Shown in pieces: positions 9,601-15,707 of a stretch of DNA of 18,879 nucleotides (position 1 is its first letter; the number at the start of each line of letters is the position of its first letter). The notes under the pieces are model-generated. The model searched no databases, was not told the origin of the DNA, and saw only the letters and a list, made by a program, of their open reading frames with translations. A program made the position numbers and the translations under genes. This DNA comes from Deltaproteobacteria bacterium (GTDB taxonomy: Bacteria; Myxococcota_A; JAADFL01), in NCBI GenBank assembly GCA_013152945.1, contig JAADFL010000136.1, positions 1 to 18,879 on the forward strand, written 5' to 3'.

Positions 9601-11651
9601 TGGACCATGCCATGGTCCTGGCGTCCGGATTAAGGGACAGAAAGAGGGAATTGTTCGCAAGGAACACCAAGGGAGTCGTGCTCATGAGCGTGGGCAGGCT
9701 CGGCCTGGCGATGAAAGAGCTTGAAAGGGCATTGGCACTTGCAAGGAAGCTGGATGAATCGAGCGAGGTCTCGAGCACCTTGAACAATATGGGCAGGGTA
9801 ATGCTCGAAAAGGGAGACCTGAAAAAAGCGCTCTCGTATTTCAACATGGCATTGGATATCGACAGGGAGAGAAGAGATGACTGGGGTAAGGCCAACGACC
9901 ACAGGAACATCGCAATGGTATTCGAGCGGGAGGGCAAGAAGCAAAGTGCAACGAAACACCTGCGGCTGGGCCTTGAACTTTCGGCCAGGGTGAAGGACTC
10001 ATTCAACCGGGCGATGTGCGAACTTGCACTCGGTCGCTTGACCGGGGATAGGGCCCCGGCGGCCCGGCACTTTGAAAATGCCCTCTCCATAGCTGACAAG
10101 TTCGGAATGAAAGAGATCAAGTGGAGGGCACTCTATGGTCTCGGTAAGCTGGATGTTTCGGGATCACCCGGAAAGGCTGAGCAATTCCTGGCCAGGGCGA
10201 TAGGCGTGGTGGAGGGAATGCGAGCCGCTCTCAAGGTGGAAGAGCTCCAGTCCGGATTCATAGGCGGCAAGGAAGAGCTGTACGACGACATGATCCTCCT
10301 TCTAACGAAAACAGGCAGGACAAAGGATGCCTTTTCCTACGCGGAACGTGCCAGGTCCAGGGCCTTCATAGACTTGCTCGGCAACAAGCGTGTACGGGCA
10401 AGGAACTCGGCCGACCGGGCACTGCTTGCAAGGGAACAATCAATAAGATCGAAGATAGATAGGCTCGAGATGGAAACCAGGAAGGGCGAGGCAACCAACA
10501 CCGAAGAAGCCAGGCAAAAGCTCGACAGCTTGAGACAGGAATATGAAAATATAATCATTGAGTTGAAACGCACCAATCCCCAACTGGCATCCTTTGTTTC
10601 AGTGGAGCCGAGCACCTCCGCCGAGATACAAGCCCTGCTGCCCAGGGGAACAGTCCTTATCGAGTATCATCTCACTCAAAACTTTTTGGTCGTGTTCGCG
10701 CTGACCATGGATTCCTTGTACTCGAAACGAATCGAGGTCGGCCGCGAGGAGATTAGGAAAAAGGTGCAGGCTTTCAGGAAGGACATACAGACCTTCTCGG
10801 ACACGGACAAGGATGCGCGGCGGCTGTACGACATCCTGGTTAAACCTGTCCAGGCGATTATTTCAGATGCCCGCCAGTTGTGCATAGTGCCGCACGGCTT
10901 GCTGCACTATCTTCCCTTTGCCGCGCTCAAGGGGCCGTCCGGTTACATCGGGGCAAAATATCCCGTCTTCTATGCTCCAAGCGCCAGTGTACTCAAGTAC
11001 ATCGATTCAGGGGGCCAAAAAGAGCACATGGTTGCGAGAGACAACGCAGGGTACACGCAGTTAAAGGTTCTTGCAGTGGGCAATCCCGAACTCGGCGATG
11101 CTTCGTTCGACCTTCCTTTTGCGGAAAAGGAGGTAAAGGCCATATCCTTCAGTTTCGAGAACACAAAAATACTGATTCGGAAAAAGGCCACGAAACATCT
11201 GGTGGAAGAGCTTGCTCCTAAATACGATGCGATACACCTTGGGTGTCATGGTGAATTCAATCCAAAGAGTCCTCTCTTCAGCAGGCTTGTGCTGGCCCCG
11301 GATGATCATGATGACGGGTACCTCACTGTGAGCGAGATCTTTGACCTGAATCTTCATGCAAGGCTTGTAACCCTGTCCGCCTGCCAAACAGGGCTCGAGG
11401 CCATTCGCGGAGGAGATGAGCTTGTGGGCCTGAACAGGGCATTCATTTTTGCAGGTGCACGAAGTATAATTTCGAGCTTGTGGAGGGTATCCGATGTTGC
11501 AACCGCCGTGCTCGTAAAAAGGTTTTACAGGTACCTTTCACAAGGCCGGACAGAGGCCGAAGCCTTAAAGGAGGCACAGGACATAGTAAGGAAATACTTT
11601 CCCCATCCTGCGTACTGGGCTGCATTCAGACTGGTCGGGCCGTCTGATTGA
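3624..11651 (+). CDS. Giant lipoprotein: TolB-like propeller, TPRs, pseudo-CHAT, TPRs, CHAT protease
   Basis: One uninterrupted frame of 2675 residues. Residues 1-23 form a lipoprotein signal peptide (LVLGS-Cys24, Gly at +2), predicting export and probable outer-membrane anchoring. Residues about 50-335 hold six TolB/PD40-type blades with SPDGR-like turns and DIWV/DIFV strands. Residues about 350-1385 are helical TPR-like repeats. Residues about 1390-1725 align with CHAT domains but carry Arg1589 and Thr1634 at the catalytic positions. A second TPR array (about 1735-2235) includes a textbook repeat near 2054 (MGRVMLEKGDLKKALSYF). A charged helix (about 2266-2318) leads to a C-terminal CHAT peptidase domain with HLGCHGEF (His2542) and SACQTG (Cys2587), ending in the typical HPAYWAAF tail. 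CHAT domains are caspase/separase-like cysteine proteases (clan CD). Substrate unknown; no gasdermin-like or CRISPR partner nearby. A GTG at 3639, preceded by AAGG, is an equally plausible start. Confidence 0.9.
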   Translation: MQGLPVKKNRTMILLLSALVLGSCGLGSSKVKIEPLRPMSPPFPGIMKPIRVTAFMSNELMAVISPDARFMYYVSDRAGNPDIWVRPVNGGRARQLTNHPVTDTQPAISPDGRLLAFTSSRDDAKGDIFVMQIDSRTLIKVSGSGTQDSSPSFVPTRNALVYNSRKQGAESWDIVYQSLSGEGIKGKPRVLCKGLSPSVSKDGRYMVYIGFEGHVGGGGDIFVMDLATGERRQLTRDLLIQAFPSWSADGRRIIFDTFFDDTNSDGRIDLDDNPSVWSLAFNGMSEPANDKRQLTSSRFPAMHPKEAFGWLFFTTNRGGQLDIMRCPSFGMVPPRASPLAQFRLARDIKAEPYDRQMALRATARWPGSREFLQADYDLASSYEKQGVRNKARQILADLMKRLPDGATLKGLSEIMLAKIKVEEISKGLPPSALNILEKAALHNRAQNLLDLVRNYPASGTVKANAMIEAARAFKRAGENSLAISVLKKLSSADFASQRVLSEAGLLMAGIFSMMGPTEGAVDSYVKLIRLFPAQKRTSEQAADKAIRLVQTGKTGLLSKIEAIRRLIDSNRDLPLLCAKAEMEIARILEKANKPEQAMQELKLLIDKYGKDRGITARARFAVARLAESAGRENDAISQLEILLQWWKDDPRVTQKAHKELTRIALEKAHAEKQEGELGMAVKTYRRLIKAEPWLLKAHRELIALLAARGEASRIVRYYKDMALSHPDDFVWQYCFGLSLTYLSPPALDKAQTELEKAISMNPSSPFPHQTLGWVLEQQEVLLKRTGKGLEEKALEEYDAALALTDLKADKKAASDLELNLANGFYRLMDYNKALKYCRLRLSQKMGFDLPAREAQFMLRCGHSATRQNEFADAEKYLSRSLELALKLGRKKLELEARKRLAFALRQAGEYEKAAGQFEKAANLILEHGKKNELVVMYRDIGECYYLAGKQEKALSFFEKARFALKKYGAVVKKESGFLTMVKQIGLSGENSSAARGFTAEEEENLYLTYVGALYRNAGDIKKAEKSYKKRLKWLEKRYQEDNKKIRLRTMAVVSSNLSYFRYVQDDMKGALDYQTRSLSYSQESGDLHAICLCAENIGHLVSIAGPTEKWSIKKAIALQESTIDSIKQDTAKQELAACRTILFLNLGELYFRLGTSPVTPHVPAVRLLAGLDSRRKALLESLKWLQKAKKAASGEKSRNSVRLQAVALADMAGSLYELGSNETAGRKLEEALGLSKRFMLDDLAWRIKASFSLMEQSETSARRALAMLEASPAWIAGDINGQGRKDADRLYDFLAEKAILASNWSGALEMVEKRDKRRVFAFFAGILQDQEKIHKKNNDPNLNKLKDLVRSWQSALTRMDGNVSTKQGSVFKSKARKARARLVSFLSKLCSNTRYAVMFGGSVHSVKSIQEALKRGDFLLRLAAIQGELYGILVSSNGIVRSSRLGTVRNIHELLKKHRREALTGLSHLLTGKFSNDLKKAKRLYIVPGDVTSLVPFSKVFQDGMKKSFGITITLLGTASYLVESRNRRSLNHSNILVLGPAGKDVSVLDRLLESKHGLDVSFPRARQSLDEILGGKAKSFSILHLQNRLILDSDLPAKSGILPCSKESGLKRFSLLDLASTDLSATLVVFADTKIEQGKVGVGTVLPALHAAVLAAGVPSFVLAGSHQSGIAPKFAEFYSALGVMPKAEAFTKVFFDKHESGTRPEIEFFGYMGLTGGEAGKLASSKLKTAIGSALRAFSAKRYGEAVSRFEEAIAYKTYLGDKTFLDKLLTGLSYSLEKTGREKKAAQVQERLVSFLEKNAGPKAVLNARSRLGGLLIKTKDYLKASRIFEENAGQAAKLNMNKVRVVALASAGDSLQKAGNYTKAAKLYTMAVEKLEPGKDKRLEFKLLSRLGTLYYLRTSDYLKASQYFEQGLALARGMQSKSMLFSAEIGLSRVYRRMGELDRAERDLDLCAKIAEATRENRMLADVALEKGNLAWYRGNYNKTLSALDHAMVLASGLRDRKRELFARNTKGVVLMSVGRLGLAMKELERALALARKLDESSEVSSTLNNMGRVMLEKGDLKKALSYFNMALDIDRERRDDWGKANDHRNIAMVFEREGKKQSATKHLRLGLELSARVKDSFNRAMCELALGRLTGDRAPAARHFENALSIADKFGMKEIKWRALYGLGKLDVSGSPGKAEQFLARAIGVVEGMRAALKVEELQSGFIGGKEELYDDMILLLTKTGRTKDAFSYAERARSRAFIDLLGNKRVRARNSADRALLAREQSIRSKIDRLEMETRKGEATNTEEARQKLDSLRQEYENIIIELKRTNPQLASFVSVEPSTSAEIQALLPRGTVLIEYHLTQNFLVVFALTMDSLYSKRIEVGREEIRKKVQAFRKDIQTFSDTDKDARRLYDILVKPVQAIISDARQLCIVPHGLLHYLPFAALKGPSGYIGAKYPVFYAPSASVLKYIDSGGQKEHMVARDNAGYTQLKVLAVGNPELGDASFDLPFAEKEVKAISFSFENTKILIRKKATKHLVEELAPKYDAIHLGCHGEFNPKSPLFSRLVLAPDDHDDGYLTVSEIFDLNLHARLVTLSACQTGLEAIRGGDELVGLNRAFIFAGARSIISSLWRVSDVATAVLVKRFYRYLSQGRTEAEALKEAQDIVRKYFPHPAYWAAFRLVGPSD

Positions 11652-11672
11652 TTGGCCGGGTTAATTGATCGA

Positions 11673-11702
11673 TTGATCCCTACAGGCCCGTTAGTCTATT
11701 GT
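11673..11702 (+). promoter_or_regulatory. Weak candidate promoter before the deoxyhypusine-synthase-like gene
   Basis: In the 80-bp gap after the CHAT gene, TTGATC (11673-11678) and TATTGT (11697-11702) are spaced by 18 bp. No terminator hairpin with a T-run is visible in this gap, so read-through from the CHAT gene is also likely. Confidence 0.2.
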
Positions 11703-11731
11703 GATGCCGCATAAAAAAGGAGATTTTTAAA

Positions 11732-12868
11732 GTGGCGCACGATGACAAGACAGAGCACGGAGTCCTTACACGGCAAGATGAAAACTATGGAGATGGCTTC
11801 TCGCACGGCCTCGAACCATTGAAACCCGTGGACATCAACAAGGCAGGAGATTTGGACGAGTTGTTGAAGGCCATGTCCCGTACCGCTTTTGGCGGAAGGA
11901 GCATGGGGGAAGCTGCAGACGTGCTGTACGACATGACAACCGATGATAAGTGCTTCGTGGTCGGCACCTTTTCAGGAGCAATGACGGTTGCAAAGCAGGG
12001 CTTGCTCCTTTGCGAGATGATCGACCGTGGCATGTTGAATGCCGTTGTGAGCACAGGCGCCCTCATGACGCATGGACTCGTCGAGTCGTATGGAATGACG
12101 CACTTCAAGAATGATCCTTCATATTCGGACGAGGAGTTGTTTGCTGCAGGGTACAACCGGGTGTACGACACCCTGGAGCTGGAAAAGAATCTCGACGACC
12201 TGGAGGTATTTGTTCAACAGGCCCTTTCTCTGGCCGATGGGAACGGGCCGCTGTCTTCCATGGACCTGTGCAAACGACTAGGGAAACGGTTACACGACCA
12301 GGGCGGGGCCAGGGGCATACTGGTCTCTGCCTATAATAAGGGCGTTCCCGTGTACATTCCCGCCTTTACAGACAGCGAGCTGGGCCTGGACTTCGCAATA
12401 TTCAACAAGACAAGGGAAATAGAGGGCCTGGAGCCTGTTCACTTCGATCCTTTCCTGGATCTTGAAGATTACACGTCCAGGATTGCTTTTGCCGAAAAGT
12501 TGGGGATTTTCACCATTGGAGGAGGTGTGCCCAGAAACTGGGCGCAGCAGGTGGGTCCGTATCTCGACATACTTGAAAAGAGGCTCGGACACCGATACGG
12601 TTGCCAGAAACGTTTCACCTACGGGGTCAGGATCTGTCCCGAGCCGGTGCATTTTGGAGGGTTGTCGGGTTGCACATATTCAGAGGGCATCAGTTGGGGT
12701 AAGTTCACGCCTCCTTCCATGGGGGGTAAGTTCGCCGAGGTAATTGCAGATGCGACAGTAGTATGGCCTGTCCTGCTCAAGGCTGTAATCGAACGACTTG
12801 AGAAACATGGGTGGAGACATGGCGCGGCTGCCTACCACTCGTCTTCCAGCACAAAAGAGAAAGTATAG
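11732..12868 (+). CDS. Deoxyhypusine synthase family protein
   Basis: This 378-residue protein resembles NAD-dependent deoxyhypusine synthases. It has a glycine-rich nucleotide-binding block, TFSGAMTVAKQG (79-90), a VVSTGA block (105-110), and the C-terminal SEGISWGK motif (317-324), whose Lys324 corresponds to the lysine that forms the covalent enzyme-aminobutyl intermediate. In eukaryotes and archaea the enzyme moves an aminobutyl group from spermidine to a lysine of eIF5A. Bacteria lack eIF5A, so a polyamine product such as homospermidine, or another acceptor, is more likely; this is inference. Length is typical. The start is GTG at 11732, with AAAAGGAG 8-9 nt upstream. No polyamine gene accompanies it. 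Its last 37 bp overlap the 3' end of tonB on the opposite strand. The C-terminal HSSSSTKEKV tail lies beyond the conserved core. Confidence 0.85.
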   Translation: MAHDDKTEHGVLTRQDENYGDGFSHGLEPLKPVDINKAGDLDELLKAMSRTAFGGRSMGEAADVLYDMTTDDKCFVVGTFSGAMTVAKQGLLLCEMIDRGMLNAVVSTGALMTHGLVESYGMTHFKNDPSYSDEELFAAGYNRVYDTLELEKNLDDLEVFVQQALSLADGNGPLSSMDLCKRLGKRLHDQGGARGILVSAYNKGVPVYIPAFTDSELGLDFAIFNKTREIEGLEPVHFDPFLDLEDYTSRIAFAEKLGIFTIGGGVPRNWAQQVGPYLDILEKRLGHRYGCQKRFTYGVRICPEPVHFGGLSGCTYSEGISWGKFTPPSMGGKFAEVIADATVVWPVLLKAVIERLEKHGWRHGAAAYHSSSSTKEKV

Positions 12869-13617
12869 AGAATCCTGACCGGAACAGGCTCACCGTGTGC
12901 AAGGGCCGGCCTGAAAATCATTTTCCCGGCGTTTTTCAGCGCCACCCTGTCGAGAGATGGATACAAGCTCTTCACTATGTCGGCTTTTGTCACCTTGCCG
13001 TGTTCGTCTATCTCGAGCTTGAGCAGGACCTTTCCCTCGACACCGAGCCTTTTCGCATCCTCAGGATAATCCACCTTGGGCTGTTGAAGCAGTTTCGGCA
13101 TGCGGTCCACCTGGTAAGCAGCCCTGGGCGCCTCTTTCGGCACTTCCTTCGGTCTTTGGTCCCTGGGCGTGGATGGACCGAACGTGGTATTCCCCAGGGG
13201 AACGCTCCAACCGCCGCCGCTTGTTCCAGGCGTGGTGACAGAGGACAATGTTACACCGGTCACCACTCTTACGGGAGGCTTGTCAGGTTCGGACGGATTC
13301 CTGTCCTCGTGTATTTTCAAGGCCGCCTGCTCTTGCTTCGGCTTATGTGGTTTCTTTACTCTGGTCAGGTCCACCACTTTTTTTTTCTTTCTTGCCTTGG
13401 GCCTCTTCACCGGAGGGGGCAATTCCTGCGGATGTCCCGGTGGATGGCGCATGAGGTCGGGTTTTTCGATCTTTTTTTGTTTCAAACTGGTTACGTTGAA
13501 AGATATCTTCCTGGTAAGTGCAGCCTGCACCGGTCCGAATGCAATGGCTGCGGCAAGTCCTACATGTATCAACACGGAGATCGCGATTGCCACGGCATTT
13601 CTTTTCAGAAAATTCAT
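12832..13617 (-). CDS. tonB: Energy transducer TonB
   Basis: This 261-residue periplasmic-spanning protein couples the ExbB/ExbD proton-driven motor to outer-membrane receptors. The N-terminal anchor (about 8-30) holds Ser14-VLI-His18, the SxxxH motif that TonB uses to engage ExbB/ExbD. Residues about 50-170 form a Lys/Pro-rich spacer. Residues 178-258 are a TonB C-terminal domain with the YP pair (184-185), an LGVEGKVLL strand and a terminal VPVRILYTFSF strand. I chose the ATG at 13617 because a GAGAGG site lies 6 nt upstream and the anchor follows at once; the in-frame ATG at 13665 lies inside exbD. It is the last gene of the receptor operon, 10 nt after exbD, and overlaps the opposing deoxyhypusine-synthase-like gene by 37 bp. 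Confidence 0.92.
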   Translation of the reverse strand: MNFLKRNAVAIAISVLIHVGLAAAIAFGPVQAALTRKISFNVTSLKQKKIEKPDLMRHPPGHPQELPPPVKRPKARKKKKVVDLTRVKKPHKPKQEQAALKIHEDRNPSEPDKPPVRVVTGVTLSSVTTPGTSGGGWSVPLGNTTFGPSTPRDQRPKEVPKEAPRAAYQVDRMPKLLQQPKVDYPEDAKRLGVEGKVLLKLEIDEHGKVTKADIVKSLYPSLDRVALKNAGKMIFRPALAHGEPVPVRILYTFSFVLEDEW

Positions 13618-13627
13618 GAAATGCCTC

Positions 13628-14065
13628 TCATGGAGCCTGTGGCTCTCCGGACTTGGGCATGACATTGAAAGAGAAACGGCCCACTCCTGCGAGGCGTATC
13701 AGGTCTATGAGCCCTATAACCTCTCCGTGCCTGACCTTGGAATCGATTGTAAGTATGGCCTGCACATCCGGGTGCTTGGTCCTTTCCTTCCGTATTGCAA
13801 GCGCCAGGCTATGCCTGTCCGTAGGCTTTCCGTTCAGAAACAATCGCTCCCCTGCGTTCATGGTGATCCACAAGGTGGATGCCTCCTGGTCTTCGCCGGT
13901 TGATGCCTTTGGTAACTCGACCTTGATAGCCTTTCCGGTTATCAGGGTCGCCGTTACCATGAAGATGATCAGGAGAACCAGCACGATGTCCACCAATGGA
14001 ATTATATTAATCTCCGAGATGATCTCGTCTTCGCCGTCCTGTGTCTCCTTGATTGGCCCCGGCAT
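13628..14065 (-). CDS. exbD: Biopolymer transport protein ExbD
   Basis: This 145-residue inner-membrane motor subunit has one transmembrane helix at about 22-42 (NIIPLVDIVLVLLIIFMVTA). It contains Asp26, the conserved proton-carrying aspartate (Asp25 in E. coli ExbD). The remainder is a periplasmic domain of about 100 residues ending in IGLIDLIRLAGVGRFSF, typical of ExbD/TolR. TolR is the main alternative, but the adjacent tonB and receptor favour ExbD. Its start shares one base with the exbB stop (TAATG), indicating translational coupling, and a GGAGGAG site lies inside the end of exbB. Confidence 0.93.
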   Translation of the reverse strand: MPGPIKETQDGEDEIISEINIIPLVDIVLVLLIIFMVTATLITGKAIKVELPKASTGEDQEASTLWITMNAGERLFLNGKPTDRHSLALAIRKERTKHPDVQAILTIDSKVRHGEVIGLIDLIRLAGVGRFSFNVMPKSGEPQAP

Positions 14066-14697
14066 TACTTCTCCTCCCTGGCGGCAAGCCTGGCAGCCAT
14101 GAGTCTCGTTATTTCATCGCTCTCCTGTGCAATGCGCCTTATCTTTCTCTGGAACACATTATAGGCTACCACCGCAGGCAGTGCCACGAACAAGCCGGTT
14201 GCAGTAGCCATGAGAGCCTCGGATATTCCGGCCATAACAGTGGAAGGCCCCCCCTCCACGTTGATGGAAAGATCGTGGAAGGCCTTTATTATGCCTAGGA
14301 CCGTTCCAAACAGTCCCAAGAAAGGTGCATTGCTCCCAAGTGTTCCCAGGATTGCCAATCTTTGCTCCATCTTTCTGCGCTCGGCCAGGAGGGCCGCCGC
14401 CTTTGCCTCGTGAAAGGCATCCACACCGAATTGCGCCGACTCCAGCGCCTTTGCAGCCACTCTTGCCTGTATTCCGTTCGAGTGGCCGATCCTCGCCTGT
14501 GCCGATTTCAGGTCGCCTTTTGTCAGGTCTTTCAATATTTCGTCCAGTACATCGTGCACCCGGCTCTGGTTGGCCCTGAAAAACAGCGCCCGTTCGATCA
14601 TCACCGCCACCGAGACGACAGACAGAAAAAGGAGCAACCAAAGCACTGATGAAGTGATGGTAAGAGGGAAAAGTGAAGAAACAAGCAACTTCCACAT
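14065..14697 (-). CDS. exbB: MotA/TolQ/ExbB proton channel family protein ExbB
   Basis: This 210-residue inner-membrane protein forms the pentameric channel around ExbD. Three transmembrane segments are visible: about 16-36, about 117-139 (within GSNAPFLGLFGTVLGIIKAF, the family signature) and about 158-180 (ALMATATGLFVALPAVVAYN). A long cytoplasmic helical region lies between the first two. Thr132 and the Thr165/Thr167 pair lie where ExbB and TolQ keep channel threonines. The ATG at 14697 has an AGGAG site about 8 nt upstream, which overlaps the end of the preceding lipoprotein gene (5-nt gap). Gene order lipoprotein-exbB-exbD-tonB supports ExbB over TolQ. Confidence 0.93.
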   Translation of the reverse strand: MWKLLVSSLFPLTITSSVLWLLLFLSVVSVAVMIERALFFRANQSRVHDVLDEILKDLTKGDLKSAQARIGHSNGIQARVAAKALESAQFGVDAFHEAKAAALLAERRKMEQRLAILGTLGSNAPFLGLFGTVLGIIKAFHDLSINVEGGPSTVMAGISEALMATATGLFVALPAVVAYNVFQRKIRRIAQESDEITRLMAARLAAREEK

Positions 14698-14702
14698 GTG
14701 TA

Positions 14703-15707
14703 CTACTCCTGCACGGTAATAGCGAATTCTTTCCAGTCAGTGCCGCCCCTCCCGTCCCTTAATACGGCCCAGCACCTTATCTTTCCACCTTCGGGAACGC
14801 TGTCGACTTTGGGTATATTCCAAATAGTCGACAATCTAACCAGTTGGGCTCCATCCGACCTATCCCTGGAAGCAGTATTCCTGTCCGACAGGGAACCGGC
14901 CTCGCAGAACCAGGATACTATGGGAAACTCCTTGACAGGCTTGCACGCAAAGGAATCGCCCAAGAGGTCTAGCCGGGGATATTCCTGGAAGGTGTCCCAG
15001 TCCACGACCGGCATCAACTCCAGCCTGGCACCCGGCTTGATCACGGTCATACCCGTACTCTCCAACAGTCCCGCCTCGCCGGTTTCCTGGTTCATGTACC
15101 TCACCTCTTTCAGCACCGGATTGGTGTTGGGCGGTACATCATCTCCCAACTCGCCGCACGCCTCGGAACCCGGCATCTTTGAAATTACGGCAGCCGCCAT
15201 GCCCGCCATTGGACCGCTTACTACAATACGCTTGAAAGATTCAACCTTCTCATCCCCGGTGGAAACCCCCATGTTCACCGTATCCCATACGCCGATGAAT
15301 TGAAGAACCATCTTTATGTCCTCTTTTCTTGCGCCGGATACCTGTTGCGCAGCCTTGGCCGCAGCCTTGGAAAGGAGCCGGGCCGTGTCCACGGTGTAAT
15401 CGAGTTCATCCCGGTCGCCCAGGGTGGTATGCGAACCTCCATTGAAAGGGCACATGAACGTATTGGCGTTCAGGTCCCAGTCATCGCACCTGTACCAGTA
15501 AATTTCATCCGGGCCCAGGCCTCCCGGTCTTACCACCAGTGGCGTCAGCCGGGTGGTTGCAGGACCGTCTGAACGAAGCTCCGGGGGCTCGGCCTTGATT
15601 GCAAGCACGCGCAGTCCCTCGATTTTTGTGGGATCAGGCAGTCCCTGGCCGCAACCAATGGCAGACATGATTGCAAAGACAATGCAAACACGAAAAGCAT
15701 GCCTCAT
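14703..15707 (-). CDS. Putative lipoprotein of a TonB receptor operon
   Basis: This 334-residue exported protein has a signal peptide ending in SAIG-Cys19 (Gly at +2), so it is probably an outer-membrane lipoprotein. Just after the anchor comes GLRVLAIKAEPPE (32-44), a block I associate with uncharacterised myxobacterial-type lipoproteins near TonB-dependent receptors. The mature part has several cysteines (in YRCDD, FMCPF, EACGE, FACKP, WFCEAG and IRCWA) that could form disulfides, and ends in strand-like sequence. No catalytic motif is recognisable. The start codon shares one base with the receptor stop (TGATG), and GGGGGAA serves as ribosome site inside the receptor gene, so the two are translationally coupled. 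It could be a surface or periplasmic substrate-binding partner, like SusD-type or haemophore-type lipoproteins; this is inference from position only. Confidence 0.75.
   Translation of the reverse strand: MRHAFRVCIVFAIMSAIGCGQGLPDPTKIEGLRVLAIKAEPPELRSDGPATTRLTPLVVRPGGLGPDEIYWYRCDDWDLNANTFMCPFNGGSHTTLGDRDELDYTVDTARLLSKAAAKAAQQVSGARKEDIKMVLQFIGVWDTVNMGVSTGDEKVESFKRIVVSGPMAGMAAAVISKMPGSEACGELGDDVPPNTNPVLKEVRYMNQETGEAGLLESTGMTVIKPGARLELMPVVDWDTFQEYPRLDLLGDSFACKPVKEFPIVSWFCEAGSLSDRNTASRDRSDGAQLVRLSTIWNIPKVDSVPEGGKIRCWAVLRDGRGGTDWKEFAITVQE

Noticed and set aside
11645-11680. Tandem-like ATTGATCG/ATTGATCC after the CHAT gene as a terminator or att site
   Set aside because: There is no stable stem followed by a T-run and no second copy or integrase nearby; it is too short to interpret.
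3624-12868. A type III CRISPR-associated TPR-CHAT (Craspase-like) or gasdermin defence system
   Set aside because: No CRISPR array, cas gene or small gasdermin-like protein is near, and the CHAT protein has a lipoprotein signal peptide, which does not fit a cytoplasmic defence role.
13618-13665. Upstream ATG for tonB at 13665
   Set aside because: It would overlap exbD and add 16 residues before the membrane anchor; the ATG at 13617 has a GAGAGG site.
12811-13903. Long plus-strand frames (244-283 residues) across tonB and exbD
   Set aside because: They are antisense to clearly recognisable TonB and ExbD proteins and show no family features.
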